A stretch of DNA of 64,000 nt, from positions 74,501 through 138,500 of the forward strand of contig JAVDOI010000137.1 in assembly GCA_032191485.1 (NCBI GenBank). The letters are read 5' to 3'. Of the stretch, positions 1-11,170 are shown in pieces. The notes under the pieces are model-generated. The model was given only the letters and a program-made list of their open reading frames with translations. It made no database searches and was not told the origin of the DNA. A program made the position numbers and the translations under genes. The number at the start of each line of letters is the position of its first letter. The first letter of the stretch is position 1. Origin of the DNA: Leptoclinus maculatus (taxonomy: Eukaryota > Chordata > Actinopteri > Perciformes > Stichaeidae).

Positions 1-2
1 AT

Positions 3-36
3 CAGATAGCGACAGTGATTTTGCTGTCGCTATCTG
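3..36. repeat. Perfect 13-bp inverted repeat (hairpin)
   Basis: Positions 3-15 (CAGATAGCGACAG) pair exactly with 24-36 around an 8-nt loop. It lies at the left window edge, just beyond the dispersed repeat copy that follows. No T-tract follows it and no function is assigned. Confidence 0.7.
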
Positions 37-38
37 GT

Positions 39-322
39 AGGGTAGCGTCCTGTCAATCACCGTGTAGCCCCGCCCTAAAGCATCCCCTGCTTTATGGTCT
101 GTTTGACTCTAAATGGACCATAATGTACTAAATGAACATCATGCTGTATTGAAGAAGACTTGAAACTAGAGATTGAGACCATAAACTCATGTTTACAATG
201 TTTACTGAGGTAATAAATCAAGAGAGAAGTAGAGTCATTTTCTCATAGACTTCTATACAACCAGAGGAGTCGCCCCTGGTGGACACTAGAGAGAATGCAG
301 CTTCAACACGAAGCTTTGGCTT
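39..322 (-). repeat. Dispersed repeat family A, copy 1
   Basis: A reverse-strand copy of a roughly 300-400 bp non-autonomous repeat also found near 10.8, 12.6, 24.5, 33.3, 46.2, 48.0 and 50.2 kb. Shared blocks include AAGCTTCATGTGTTAAAGC, a CTCF-like core, and CAGGGGATGCTTTAGGGGCG. In this copy the CTCF-like core (271-282) has lost one G: CCACCAGGGGCG instead of CCACCAGGGGGCG. No coding capacity is seen. Teleost-type MITE or SINE-like element, class unresolved. Confidence 0.8.
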
Positions 323-3300
323 CACAACCCATGTGTTTATAATCAAATTGTTTTGTAGAGTAAATAATTCTTCACAGTTTCTTAATTTTGCTCTCAAAGT
401 GCACCAGATGGATGCGTTCAACTTTAAAAATATACGTTTTCTTTCTAAATTTATAATGTTCCCAAAGTCAATGAGTAATGTGTTAAATAATAGTAATATC
501 AATATTTACCAGCGTAATCGGATTATGATTTTTGCCACAATCGAGGAGCTCTAACTGCAACTACTACTCTGAGCAGAATTGGGAATAATATGATATATTT
601 AAACATACATCTCGATTCTGATGGTCTGAGTAAGTTGCTAAATTTGTCGCCAACGATAATACCACTTGGAAACTTTAGAGGGGGTGGGGAAGTTGAAAAG
701 TTGTCTGTTGCTACTTTAAATGCCTTTATAAAGAGTATTGTTTACTTTAATGGAACATACATATATATTTATAATGATGTCCTGTAATTCAGGGAAACTT
801 AAAAACCAGAGACAGAGATGAGCCTCTTGATTATATTCTGTGGTGTTGTTCCTGTCGTTGGCGTTACCGCTGTAAAAAACATGTCAAATAAATTAGTTTT
901 ACTTGAACTGTGCATTGTGCAGCTGTATGATGTTGGAAAATAAAAATGTAAAAAATATACTCATGTTGAGTCTGAATTAGTTTATCTGGGGAAACCCTAA
1001 AAATATGCTTTCTACTCGCAGTGATGGCATTTCTACCCGCAGTGATGATTCAGGTTTCGCTGAACGCCTTGTGGTGGCATTTCCACTAGCAGCGATGATG
1101 CAGGGATGGTTCTTCTTCTTCCTGCTGCGATGACATTTCTACTTTCAGCAGTATCACTTTTACCTAAAGCGATCACATTTCCACCTGTGTCCACAACGGT
1201 GAACGCACTTCTACCGCCTACGGACGTGATTCAACCTGCCATGTTTCTACAGCTCAAGATTACCAAAAAGCATGCGGAGAAACGAACAATACGTTCATAT
1301 GTGATAGTCAAACATATCATTGCACTGCTACAACAGCCTCCGCTCTTCTGGTTTCAGGCTTCCCACCAGGTGTTGAACCTGACATCAGGGATTTTACAGC
1401 CAAGCTCTGACCAATTGGCGTATGAATGTCACGACAATTTGTAAATCGTTATGCATGCAATAAGAACACCTTTTTGCGTGTGATTTGCACGCCATGTAGT
1501 CTGGGCTGACTACAATGCCAACTTGCCAACGTGAGGTAGAATAAAATGTGAGAGAGATCTCTTATGGTGGGTGGGGAGGTGGGGAACAAACCAGGAGACC
1601 TAAAGTGTTGTAATTTTTATGTTTATTTGAAGTTACGTGAGCGTCGTTTGTGATGTTAGTTACGTTTTTGACGTATTTTTCTTACTTAGTTTACAGACTT
1701 ATTTTAAGTCCAACCATAGTGTTTTTCCTGAACCTAACTCACGGGGTTTTTCGGCCGAAGCATAACCGCAACTGTTTCACAACAGCCTAAAATGTGTAAC
1801 AACGACGTGCACATGGAAATGTTGGAAATGTGGTTCTATTTATACGCCTTTTTCTGTGAGATCGGGTTTGGATTTCCTCCCGTTGAGCCTCAAGAGCATC
1901 ATTGAGGTCCAACTGATGTTGGAGATCAGCTCTGGCTCACAGTTGATGTACCGGTTCATCCCCCAAAAAGTGTTGGATGGTGTTGAGATCACGACTCTGT
2001 GCAGACTAGTCTAGTTCTTCAGCACCAAACTGGGGGAAACATTTGGTTTAGAGCTGGTTTTGTGTTGTGTTGGAACAGGAAAGGGACAAACACCAACTGT
2101 TGATATAAAGATGGGAGAACACTTGTCTTAAACTGGGGTTCCCAAACGTTTTCACTTGTGACTTCTAGGTTGGGAAGCACTGGTCTAAAGTCCTCACACT
2201 TTTGGCCATATAATGAGGGTACAGCGATGCGACCTGCTTTTAGTGTGGATTTCTATACACTGTACCCAGATCCAAACATCTGGATCCGTTTCATGTTTCA
2301 AGGTTCATTTTATTGATGAATAAAATCATGTAAATTGCAGAGCTACCGTCCTAATCAACCAACGCTGATTACGGAACATAAGATATTAATACCAATATAA
2401 TAAAACCAATGATACATACAACTATATTCCACAAAAATAATGTTAAAAAGGGACCCATTCAAACAAAACATTAAAAAACTCTTGATCAGTTTCATCTCTG
2501 TACATCCATTACAAAGAGTCCAGCATGTGTTTAGCCTAGCTTAGCACAAAGACTGGAAGCAGGGGGAAACTGGTAGCCTATCTCCATCCAAAGAGGAAGA
2601 AACAGGCACTAAATCTGTCTGATTTATTTGTTGTTTATTGAACAGGTGTAGATAAAGAACTGACTCAGCATCCTTCTACTATTACAGCTTAGAGATCACA
2701 TCTTTGGGGGTCGACAGACCTTCTTACAACATCCACAGGGTGGTCTGCGTCTTCCCCCTCTTACTGCATCGGTTGTGCAGAGATGACTGTGCACTCAAAG
2801 ACGTTTTGACGTGGTGACACACTTTATTTATTCAGGACATGTTGCAGCGTTGGTTCCAGATGGTGCGATAAGGCCTCTGCAGCTTAACCTGCTGAAAACA
2901 AATGACAAAGAAGAGCTTGACCAGCTGTAATAACATCAGTAATAACAAACCTTTAAAATGATGTACAATAATAGTAATAATACACGAGCCATTCTGGTGC
3001 ATAATGAGTACTTTTGATACTTTAAGTATTTTCTCCTTTCATTAGTTAAGGATTTGTTCAATAAAATGTCATAAAATAGTGAAAAATGGCAATTTACTAT
3101 TGACAGACATTTTCAAAGCCAAAGATATTCATCTTACACTAATAAAATACAGTGAAAAGCTGCAAATCCTCCGATTTAATGCTCTTCTAGGCCTGTATAC
3201 TTGCAGACACCGCAAGCATGTACATGCAGATAAGCTTGCATACAAAATGCAAACAGGACTGTTAAGTTTCATTAAGTTAGATGTGGTTTTTATGCACTCC

Positions 3301-3500
3301 TTGAACCACACACACACACACATCGTTGATGTTACTAGCGCATCTGGTTGAACTAAGGGTAGCTTGTTCTGCACTACTACACACTGAATTCTATGTAAAG
3401 TCTGACTGGTCTTCCTCCAGTTGAACCACTCTGACCATAGAGTCCCCCCCCTCTGTACATGTGTATGTGTTCAGTGAATGGAAGTGAATGGAAACCTGAC
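323..3500. other. Intergenic spacer left of the interferon-gamma-related gene
   Basis: No gene recognised. Small open frames (for example 1106-1444) show no family resemblance and no convincing splice context. The stretch around 1010-1200 has degenerate repetition of a roughly 20-bp phrase. A fragment of a common fish foldback repeat lies near 2531-2615, and a piece of the AAGTACTTTTA-type fish repeat near 2995-3040. il26, expected on this side from synteny, was not found and is probably outside the window. Confidence 0.5.
2531..2615 (+). repeat. Fragment of GCTTAGCATAAAGACTGG-type foldback repeat
   Basis: The block CTTAGCACAAAGACTGGAAG followed by a GGGGGAAACTGGTAGCC phrase matches the arms of the complete foldback element at 15.8-16.3 kb and a fragment near 41.25 kb. 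Only one arm is present. Confidence 0.6.
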
Positions 3501-3502
3501 CA

Positions 3503-3672
3503 GGGAGACTCCTGTGTGTGAGAGTTTAGCAGCAGCAGAGTGACTTTTAGAGGAAAACTGTTGTCGATGCTGCTGTTTGTGATGCTGCTGCTGAAAGCCC
3601 ACAGACCACAACGATGCACAACCACACCGACACATAATGAGACAGGGAGGGATGCAGACAGCTATATATATA
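3503..3672 (+). promoter_or_regulatory. Putative promoter of the interferon-gamma-related gene
   Basis: An alternating TATATATATA stretch at 3663-3672 lies 130 bp upstream of the start codon, a suitable place for a TATA box with a 5' UTR of about 100 nt. GGGAGACTCC at 3503-3512 fits the NF-kB consensus GGGRNNYYCC. Both are motif matches only. Confidence 0.4.
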
Positions 3673-3802
3673 GACCCACAGGTCAACAGATAGCATCATT
3701 GACTTGACATCACATCATCAAACTCTTTAACTCAGCCTTCCCCGGAGGACGCTCTTTTTTTGCAGAACAATCGACTTTTTGCGTTGAAGTTAGTGGTCCA
3801 TC

Positions 3803-6557
3803 ATGTCTTGGTGCTGTGGTTCACTGTGTCTACTGGTCCTACTGGGAGTTGCGGTGGCATCTAGGATTCCTTGCCAGTTTGTTCCTGAGACAATGCAACA
3901 AAAACACGAGTCCATCGCAGACGTGCTGGTGAGTTTACCTGGTGGTGTCCCACAGGGCGCAATTTTAGATCCTCTATAGTTTTCTAGGCAGCTTAGCCTC
4001 TGCTTCTGATTAAAGGGTTTAAATGCCAAATTGTAGCTTTATTTAAGGAACTTGTCTTTTAAGATTACACAGAAGTTGACATTTGAGTTCTTATGAAGGG
4101 TTATGTGCACATTTTCATAGGTGAAAAAGGCATTTTTAAAGTGATATTTACACTCTACTACAAGGCCTCTATGACCTTCTATGTGATAAGAATCACATAC
4201 ATCCTCTGCACTGATATATGCTTTTGCTTTCATTTATATACTTATGATAACAAATGACTTCACCTTTTGCCAGTTTCATTATTTGCATGTGTTACTTAAA
4301 CTGATAGGATATTAACCCAAACAGACAAGGTGACTGAACGTTGACTGTGATGTTTGAGATCTCAAAAAGGTTGAATTTAAAGCCGTTAGTTTGCTGTGGT
4401 TTGGTCTGATGTGATGCTCTATCTCTGATCGCAAGTATCATCATCAATTATTTTGAATCTTTTGGAGATGCAACTGCACACAGAAAGTCTCTGTAATAAT
4501 CATATAGAAAGTGATGGTGATGTGTGGTTATCAACAGCTCAGAGTGACCAAATTATTACTGTAACATTTCTACACATTTATATCACAACTTCATATTTCA
4601 TATTCAGTGATTACAATAAGACACTGGTAACGATTAGAACTAACTCATCCTAATTGCATTATATATATAAAAAAACAAAACTTAATGAAAATGCACAAAA
4701 TCTATTTCTTCTTCTTCTGTTACTACACTTATCACAGAGGGTTAAAACCTTAAATTCCATTAGGTGTCCTGGTAATCATGGTGCATGCAGCTGGGAAAAT
4801 ATGTGGATCCTTGTATCATTAAAGTACCTTCATTTCAATATAGATTCTTATGTAAACACTGAATAAAATGAAGATAAAACAAAAGAATACGTAAACAAGT
4901 GTTCACTGCCAACTTTCAGTATTTGACAGTTTTCCTTATTTCCAGATAATAACTCTGGACAGATTATGTTGTGCTGGTTAACCCTTTGAACAGAAATACA
5001 AATATTCAAATGTGTTTCTTGTTTGTGTTTTAGAAGTTGAAGGAGCAGGAGATCGGCAGTCATCCTCTCTTCGGTTCAGTCATCAAGATCATCAACACCT
5101 CCTGCCAGGTACACAAAGCTCTGTCTCTACTACCTCTACTGTACTTCTATTAGTATTAATATCTTAGAAACATGTTAGAAAACCATGCGTCGCCACATGT
5201 GGTGATTTTGAATCTTTTTAATTAAATTGAAGTGTTCCTTAAAGGGTTTGTGAAAAGTTGTCATTGCGGAGATACATGTTTTTCACAGGTCACCGATAAT
5301 ATGTGAATTCACACTAAAGACATGCAGCAATTTAAAAAAAGTATTCAGTGTTGATGCCGATTAACGAGGCAGAGAGGAATCCTCGAAAAGGGAAAAAGAA
5401 AAGGACCCAGAATCGAGCCTTGAGGAACTCCAAACCTGACTGTCGACAGTGACGAAGGCAACGCTTTAGCTGTCAAATCAAAAATCAATATACATATTCT
5501 TTTATATTGTAATACACTAAACTATCTGGAAAATCACATGAGAAACTATTTTATTATAAATAGAATAACCACACAGGAATGTTCGCACTGAATTCAATAC
5601 ATGAAATATCAAGATATCGCATGGATGCAAAATCATATAAAAATCCAATATTGCCATGAAACAGAAGCGCTCATTAATTTCCGACATATCATAAAATGGC
5701 ATTCTATACAGTATATAATATATCACTGTATATATCGTCAAATTAGACAAAATTATGTACAATTTTAGACTTTTTGGACTAATTTGACTTTCTATATTTT
5801 GTCCAAGAATCCAGACTGAAGACCAGAGTTGCTGTTAGAAAAGTTAATTTTATTACAACAAAACAAAAAGAATCATTTCAGTGAACTGTTCCCTCCTCTC
5901 GTCCACAGAGAAAAGTTCACGTGATGAACGCCACTCTGGACGTCTACATCCGAATCTTCTCCAGCATCCTGCAGAGCGACCAGCACCAGCTGCAGTCCGA
6001 CGCCGAAAAGTCCACAGTGAAGTCGGTCGTGACGTCGTATAAGCATAAGATGGAGGAGCTGAGGAGACGCCTGGGCCAGGTGAACAACGACAGAGACGAC
6101 GTGCTCAGCAAGCTGAAGGGAATAGAGGTGAGCGTCCGTCTGTCTCGTTGAATTAACAGCATTTAGGGTCATTTCAAGACTCTTAAATGATCATGACAGA
6201 GGGTTATTTTCACTTTCTCTTTAGTCCCAATGGAAGCTTTTGATTCAAAGTCAGTGGGTTTGTAGAGAGAAAGGCTTGAGTTGTGTTTCCCACACATCAC
6301 AGCATCATAATGCTCAGTGGTGGGACGTTAATTCAAAAGTCTATATTTTTTTTCTCAATGTCATCAGATCTCATGAAAAGACCAAAAACAACAATGTATT
6401 TTATTTTATTTTATTATTAATGAACTGTCTCTCTCTGCAGGTGGACAACGCCTTGGTTCAGAGACAGGCTCTGGCTCAGTTTAAAGAGGTCTACCAGGCG
6501 GCCTCTGTGATTGTCAACCCCCGATGTGGACACGCCCACTCCTCCTCTGCTGAATGA
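3803..6557 (+). CDS. ifng1r: Interferon-gamma-related cytokine (IFN-gamma rel), four exons
   Basis: Exons by GT/AG sites: 3803-3928, 5034-5108, 5909-6127 and 6441-6557, giving 178 aa. All junctions are phase 0, as in interferon gamma. Residues 1-20 form a hydrophobic signal peptide (MSWCCGSLCLLVLLGVAVAS), so the product should be secreted. Exon 3 encodes the long helical part and carries an N-glycosylation sequon (NAT); another, NTS, ends exon 2. The C-terminal helix has VQRQALAQFKEV, close to the fish interferon-gamma signature [IV]-Q-X-[KQ]-A-X2-E-[LF]-X2-[IV] but with Q where E is usual. The tail has no basic nuclear localisation cluster. It precedes interferon gamma on the same strand by 8 kb, the usual teleost pairing. 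By family knowledge it should signal via class II cytokine receptors and JAK/STAT. Orthology is confident; the exact exon 3 acceptor (AG AG) is ambiguous by 2 nt, with only the chosen site keeping frame. Confidence 0.93.
3936..3990 (+). pseudogene. LINE reverse-transcriptase relic in intron 1
   Basis: Eight bases into intron 1 the sequence reads GGVPQGAILDPL then a stop, matching the conserved GVPQGSILGPLLF block of non-LTR reverse transcriptases. Only this block is recognisable. It would be appended in frame if the exon 1 donor were read through. Confidence 0.6.
5388..5437 (-). pseudogene. LINE reverse-transcriptase relic in intron 2
   Basis: On the minus strand the sequence reads FGVPQGSILGPFLFP, the same reverse-transcriptase block as in the intron 1 relic but in opposite orientation. 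The flanks are degenerate. Confidence 0.65.
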
Positions 6558-6886
6558 CATCACCATTATAATAGCTCTGACTAAATTAGGTGCTGGGAAT
6601 TAGTTTTCATGTCAAGTAATTGTCTGTCATTAGCATAATGTAATGTTTTTTGTGTTTATTTTCTTTTATCTTCAATTCATCAGTCACACTTTTACGGTTT
6701 AGATATTTATTTAGTTATTTAAAGGGTTTACTTAAGGTCCCAATCCAGTCACTTCACTATTTATTTTGTAATAATTTAATGTATTTTTAAATTTATGATT
6801 AATTTAACTTAATTTATTTTTCTTGTTGTCGTTTAAAGGTTTTATCTTGTTCATTTGAATAAAAGCAGAAATCAGCACCAAATAAA
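6558..6886 (+). promoter_or_regulatory. AU-rich 3' UTR and polyadenylation signals of ifng1r
   Basis: ATTTA pentamers occur at 6705-6709 and 6709-6713 (overlapping), 6717-6721 and 6759-6763, typical of short-lived cytokine mRNAs. AATAAA hexamers lie at 6858-6863 and 6881-6886; the transcript probably ends near 6900. Confidence 0.7.
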
Positions 6887-6899
6887 AGCTTAATTTTTC

Positions 6900-7166
6900 C
6901 TTTTTTACACTTTAAAATACTTTTATTTTTGCTTACAACAGAAGAATATTACGGCCTCCCGTGTTGAGTTTTCACAGTGAATAGGATTTCCAAAAAGCTT
7001 CGTACTGCACAGTTTCTTACCTTTTACGCCAAACATACAGGCTGCTTTCTGCTGTAATCTGGTACCAGTGATGAAGATGATGAAGATGATGGTGATGACG
7101 CCATTCTTTTTTTCCATCATCTCTTTATTTCCAAAGAGCGTACAATAATCAGCAACTCTCATTTAG
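6900..7166. other. Short spacer after ifng1r
   Basis: AT-rich, with a short GATGAAGAT repetition near 7068-7097. Nothing else recognised. Confidence 0.4.
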
Positions 7167-7555
7167 TGTTGATTCTGTCGCCCCCTGTGGACTAAAGTGG
7201 TAGTGTTTCTGATAACCAGAGTCCCTTTAGAACAGTGTTTTCCAACCTTTTCTGAGCCGCGGCACACTTTTTACATTAAAAAGATCCCGCGGCACACCAA
7301 CAACCAAAAACGTTACAAAGTGACACCTTTTAGCATAATACAGCATATATACCATGGTGTCAAACTCAATCCCAGGGAGGGACAAAACTAAAAATTGTGA
7401 CTACGTTGAGGGCCAAATAGAGTCACCATTTAATAAACAGGATAGAAGGGATATTGGACAAAGTGCAAAAAGAATACATGTTTATAGGCTACATTATTTT
7501 ATGCATATGTACCAGAGCCAGATGTTTGGCATCTTTTCTTGGCTGCCAGTTCATT

Positions 7556-8110
7556 AATATCTGGGGTTAGGTTCTGTGGAAACCCTCAAGATGGAGTGAA
7601 GGTGTGCATCAGTGAGACGACTCCTGTGTGGGTCTGTGTTCATCTTCATCACAGAGAAAAGCTGCTCACACAGGTATGTGCTTCCAAACATGCAGAGCAG
7701 CATGTAGGCGGAGTTAAGGCATCGTTTCGGGGGTGAAGCTTGGAAACTGTGCAGCGCCCTCAGAGTCATACTTTGCCTTGAGTGTCATTACACTGGAGGT
7801 CTATCAGCTCCACGGGTGCTCTTTCCACGTCAACTGCAAACGGATTGCCGAGCAGTTCAAATTAAAATTTCTGAGCTGCAAAGTCGGCAAATCGCCAAGT
7901 GAACTCTGTGCCAAGTGCACCCAGTTTATCAGCACAATGCTCAGTCGGGAACACAGCGGTGGAGACTTTTACTGCATCACACATGTCTGTGATCACACGT
8001 CCCCGTCCCTGAAGCTGGAGGTTTAGCGCAGTGAGATGCTTCGTTATGTTGCACATAAAGCCAGCTCACATCGCCACTTTTCGTCCCGGAGCTCTGTGGT
8101 GTGGCGGGAC
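7556..8110 (-). pseudogene. hAT transposase C-terminal remnant (ZBED5/GTF2IRD2-like)
   Basis: Minus-strand frames read LNLQLQGRGRVITDM (about 7960-8030) and further on STYLCEQLFSVMKMNTDPHR (about 7600-7700). Both blocks resemble the C-terminal transposase and dimerisation region of hAT-derived proteins of the ZBED5/GTF2IRD2 group. The segments lie in different frames with stops between them, and no N-terminal BED finger or catalytic core is seen, so it is a pseudogene. Confidence 0.8.
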
Positions 8111-8369
8111 AGTTATGATAAACATCTGATATTATCTGGCGGGCCGTTGTACCGAGGGCCGATATATGCTGACAATGTAATGACAAGTCTCTAAATGTGT
8201 TGATCCTTACTAGGCTTTTCATCTGGGTTATGTTGTCCAGGGCCCAGTTCAGAGTCTGCATTTTTCCTTTTCAAATATTTCTCCATCGCTGTTCGTCTCG
8301 TCACCTCAACCTCTCCCATCATTTCATTCTACTGTCCTAAATTAACGAGGTCATTACTGCGCTACCTAC

Positions 8370-8386
8370 TGCCACCCACTGGCATG
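8370..8386 (-). promoter_or_regulatory. Weak CTCF-like motif inside the hAT relic
   Basis: The minus strand reads CCAGTGGGTGGCAGTAG, one base away from CCASYAGRKGGC (G for the central A). Weak candidate only. Confidence 0.2.
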
Positions 8387-8623
8387 GAAGAGTATTATTA
8401 CTTAGTCAGCCACTGTGTTGGAGCTCAGATGCTCAACAATGGCAAATTATTTGCAACAACTAAATAATATTGTTTTGGACTCATTAAGTGAAATTGGACA
8501 TTTTCCCACGGCACACCTGACGATCTCTCACGGCACACTGGTGTGCCGCGGCACAGCGGTTGAAAATCACTGCTTTAGAAAACCTCTCATTCTACTGCAG
8601 CAGGGTCTGACAGTCTGCCCCTC

Positions 8624-9226
8624 TCAGTCCTGGTTCTGGTTCTCCCGTGCCTCCCTTCCCTCCAGCGGGTCCAGCAATACGTCCTGGGTCTCCAGCAGCG
8701 TGGTGACGGTGTTGACTCCCAGAGAGGAGAAGCTCTGCTCCTGGAGGAGGAGGAGACGCTGCTGCTGCCGGGAGCTGAGCTCTCCTCCTCCCTCCGGAGC
8801 TCCGACTGCAGGTCCGAGGCTGCAGGTGAAGCCGGATCTGGGTCTGTCCACGGTGGACCGGTCTCTGCTGGAGGATCTGGGTCTGTCCACGGTGGACCGG
8901 TCTCTGCTGGAGGATCTGGGTCTGTCCACCTTGGACCGGTCTCTGCTGGAGGATCCGGGTCTGTCCGCGGTGGACCGGTCTCTGCTGGAGGATCTGGGTC
9001 TGTCCACGGTGGACCGGTCTCTGCTGGAGGATCTGGGTCTGTCCGCGGTGGACCGGTCTCTGCTGGAGGATCTGGGTCTGTCCGCGGTGGACCGGTCTCT
9101 GCTGGAGGATCTGGGTCCGTCCACGGTGGACCGGTCTCTGTTGGAGGATCTGGGTCTGTCCACGGTGGACCGGTCTCTGTTGGAGTCTGAGCTGAAGGAG
9201 TTTCTGGTGAACCTGCATGAGTTCAT
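8624..9226 (-). other. Unassigned open frame of 200 codons across a 39-bp minisatellite
   Basis: A minus-strand frame encodes nine 13-residue repeats (SSSRDRSTVDRPR type), then a non-repetitive tail that includes SSRQQQRLLLLQEQSF and ends LEGREARENQNQD-stop. The tail looks protein-like and its last part, stop codon included, lies in repeat family B, which recurs at 40.36 kb. Two other frames (8592-9236 minus and 8415-9281 plus) are also open, because 39 is divisible by 3 and the unit lacks stops, so openness alone is weak evidence. It could be the last exon of an unknown gene or a retrocopy fragment. No family recognised. Confidence 0.25.
8835..9185. repeat. 39-bp minisatellite, nine units
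   Basis: Units begin GATCTGGGTCTGTCCACGG at 8835 and every 39 bp after that (8874, 8913 and so on to 9147), with a few substitutions per unit. The period preserves all reading frames. Confidence 0.95.
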
Positions 9227-9281
9227 CTGGTTTCACCAGAATCCGACCCGGTGGACCTTCACGTACAAGAATAAATCATAA

Positions 9282-10790
9282 TTTGGGCCTCTATGTTGAT
9301 TATCTTTTCTATTAATAATCTGTAAAGTAAAGTAAAACTTAAAATGTTAACAATATTAGTAGAAGTATAAAGTAGCATGAAATGATGTCAAGTAAAGTAC
9401 AAGTACCTCAAAGTTCTTCTTAAGTACATCACTTGAGTAAATGTCTCCGTTTAGAACCCGTTTGGATGCTTTTGAAGAGAGAAAATAAAGAGAAAGAAAG
9501 AAAAAGACACAGAAGAAATAAAGAAAGAAAGATTTTCTGTGTGGTAATTCCTGTGACATCACTCTGACATCACCGTGTTCCCCGGCTCCTGCACCAATCA
9601 CACGGAGGGACTTCCCCTCAGGCGGCGGTGATGTAATGAGACACTCACAGGACGTTTTGTCATTATTTCTTGAATAAAATGTCGCAAATCTCCATATTTA
9701 AAAAAAACAGATGAACTAAAAGTGTAAGTCTCCAACATGTTAAGTTATTAAAAGTGTTCTAAAAACAATTAATTTAAGAAAAAGTGTAAAACAAGTTGTT
9801 TTTCCTCATTTAATAAAGAAACTGGCACATTATACAGTTTTCTGCATCACATGTATGTTACATATATTTAAAGCTATCGGTGTGTTTTATGATTCCATAA
9901 AGTCGCCTTGTGCCTCATTTTAGGCACATTCAGCCGGACATGTTTGGTATCTTTAAAAACGTTCATACCTCCACTTACATTAAAAATAAATAAACAAAGT
10001 TCGAGTTTTTACTGACTGATCCAACGGTGGAGAAGTCAGAATATCTCAGACTTTGTTCTCTGTCAATTTGTCTCCTTTGTGTTCCACAATGTGTTCAATA
10101 ACATCTCAGAAATATGGATATAAATTACATTTTATCAAGCAAATATACAAATGAGAAGAAATAAAATGACAAAAGAGGAAAACAGTATTTCAGAAAACAC
10201 TAAATATTTAGATTTCTGATGTTTTTCTCAGATGTTTAAAAGCTTTTAATTTTCTTCAAACATTCACTTTTGATGCTTTTCTTTACCTGCACTGAGTGAG
10301 TTTGTGTTGTGACTCAGGTGTGATGTGTCGAGGGGCTTCCCCCCCAAACCCTAACCAGAGGACGGGGCTTTTCTCACTAAAGGTGACGTCAGATAGTTAA
10401 AGAAAAAAAAGGTCGAGGTTTCTCCAAAAGTTTAGAAGAACTGAATCACCAGTGAAGTTTGGAAAAGTTTATTCCACTTTATTTACACACCAACTCAGAA
10501 ACTATCATGAATGAAACACAGCTGGAGATAAAGCTTTAGTTGGGAACTATTTTCAGCAGCGGATTAATCCACATGAAGTCGATCTGTCTGTGAGTTCCAG
10601 TTTTCAAAATACCAAATATTTTGTGTGTTCAAATACACAGTATGTCAAAAATACCAGGATGTTCTACTACATCCTGTCGCGTTTTGAAGTTTGCAAATCA
10701 GCAAGCTTTTCTGACCCACAATCCATTGCGTTACCGAGCAGTTCAATGAGTAGTAAGTCCCAATCAGACGGCAACCTTCAGTTCTTTAAG
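9282..10790. other. AT-rich spacer
   Basis: No gene recognised. A fragment of the common fish AAGTACAAGTACCTC repeat occupies about 9355-9445. A purine-rich AAAGAAAG stretch lies near 9480-9530. The remainder is AT-rich without motif. Confidence 0.45.
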
Positions 10791-10792
10791 TG

Positions 10793-11170
10793 AAGTCAAA
10801 GCTTCATGTGTTAAAGCTGCATTCTCTCTAGTGTCCACCAGGGGGCGACTCCTCTGGTTCTATAGAAGTCTATGAGAAAATGACTCTACTTCTCTCTTGA
10901 TTTATTACCTCAGTAAACATTGTAAACATGAGTTTATGGTCTCAATCTCTAGTTTCAAGTCTTCTTCAATACAGCATGATGTTCATTTAGTACATTATGG
11001 TCCATTTAGAGTCAAACAGACCATAAAGCAGGGGATGCTTTAGGGGCGGGGCTACACAGTGATTGACAGGTCTCTACCAGAGACGTATACAGCGTCTCTA
11101 CGTCACTCCTCAGTCCAGATATGATCACTTCTGTTCACTGGTTGCAAACACAACAACATGGCGACGGCCA
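10793..11170 (+). repeat. Dispersed repeat family A, copy 2 (near full length)
   Basis: Runs from CAAAGCTTCATGTGTTAAAG through an exact CTCF core at 10835-10847 (CCACCAGGGGGCG) to a YY1-like AACATGGCGAC at 11156-11166. Together with copies 6 and 7 it defines the long form of the family. Confidence 0.85.

Larger units (their letters stand above)
7233..8572 (-). mobile_element. hAT-superfamily DNA transposon, internally decayed, with 8-bp target duplication
   Basis: The element starts CAGTGTTTTCCAACC and ends GGTTGAAAATCACTG, imperfect terminal inverted repeats of the CAGNG hAT type, each followed inward by a CCGCGGCACAC block. It is flanked by the direct 8-bp duplication CTTTAGAA (7225-7232 and 8573-8580), the hAT target-site length. 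At 1340 bp it is too short for an intact hAT, and its transposase is broken, so it is a dead internal-deletion copy. Confidence 0.9.
7167..8676 (-). repeat. Older repeat (family B) split by a hAT insertion
   Basis: The two ends (7167-7232 and 8573-8676) together match, in reverse orientation, the uninterrupted copy at 40361-40508. Shared text includes CCACTTTAGTCCACAGGGGG, GGTTTTCTAAAG and GCTGGACCCGCTGG. The hAT element sits in the CTTTAGAA site of this repeat. Confidence 0.8.

Noticed and set aside
1106..1444. 112-codon frame tested as an il26 exon
   Set aside because: No class II cytokine features, no signal peptide followed by helices, and no suitable splice sites; degenerate local repetition explains it better.
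8415..9281. 288-codon plus-strand open frame with DLGLSTVDRSLLE repeats
   Set aside because: It begins inside the hAT relic and crosses the insertion boundary and repeat family B, so it is a chance fusion of unrelated repeats; openness is explained by the 39-bp period.
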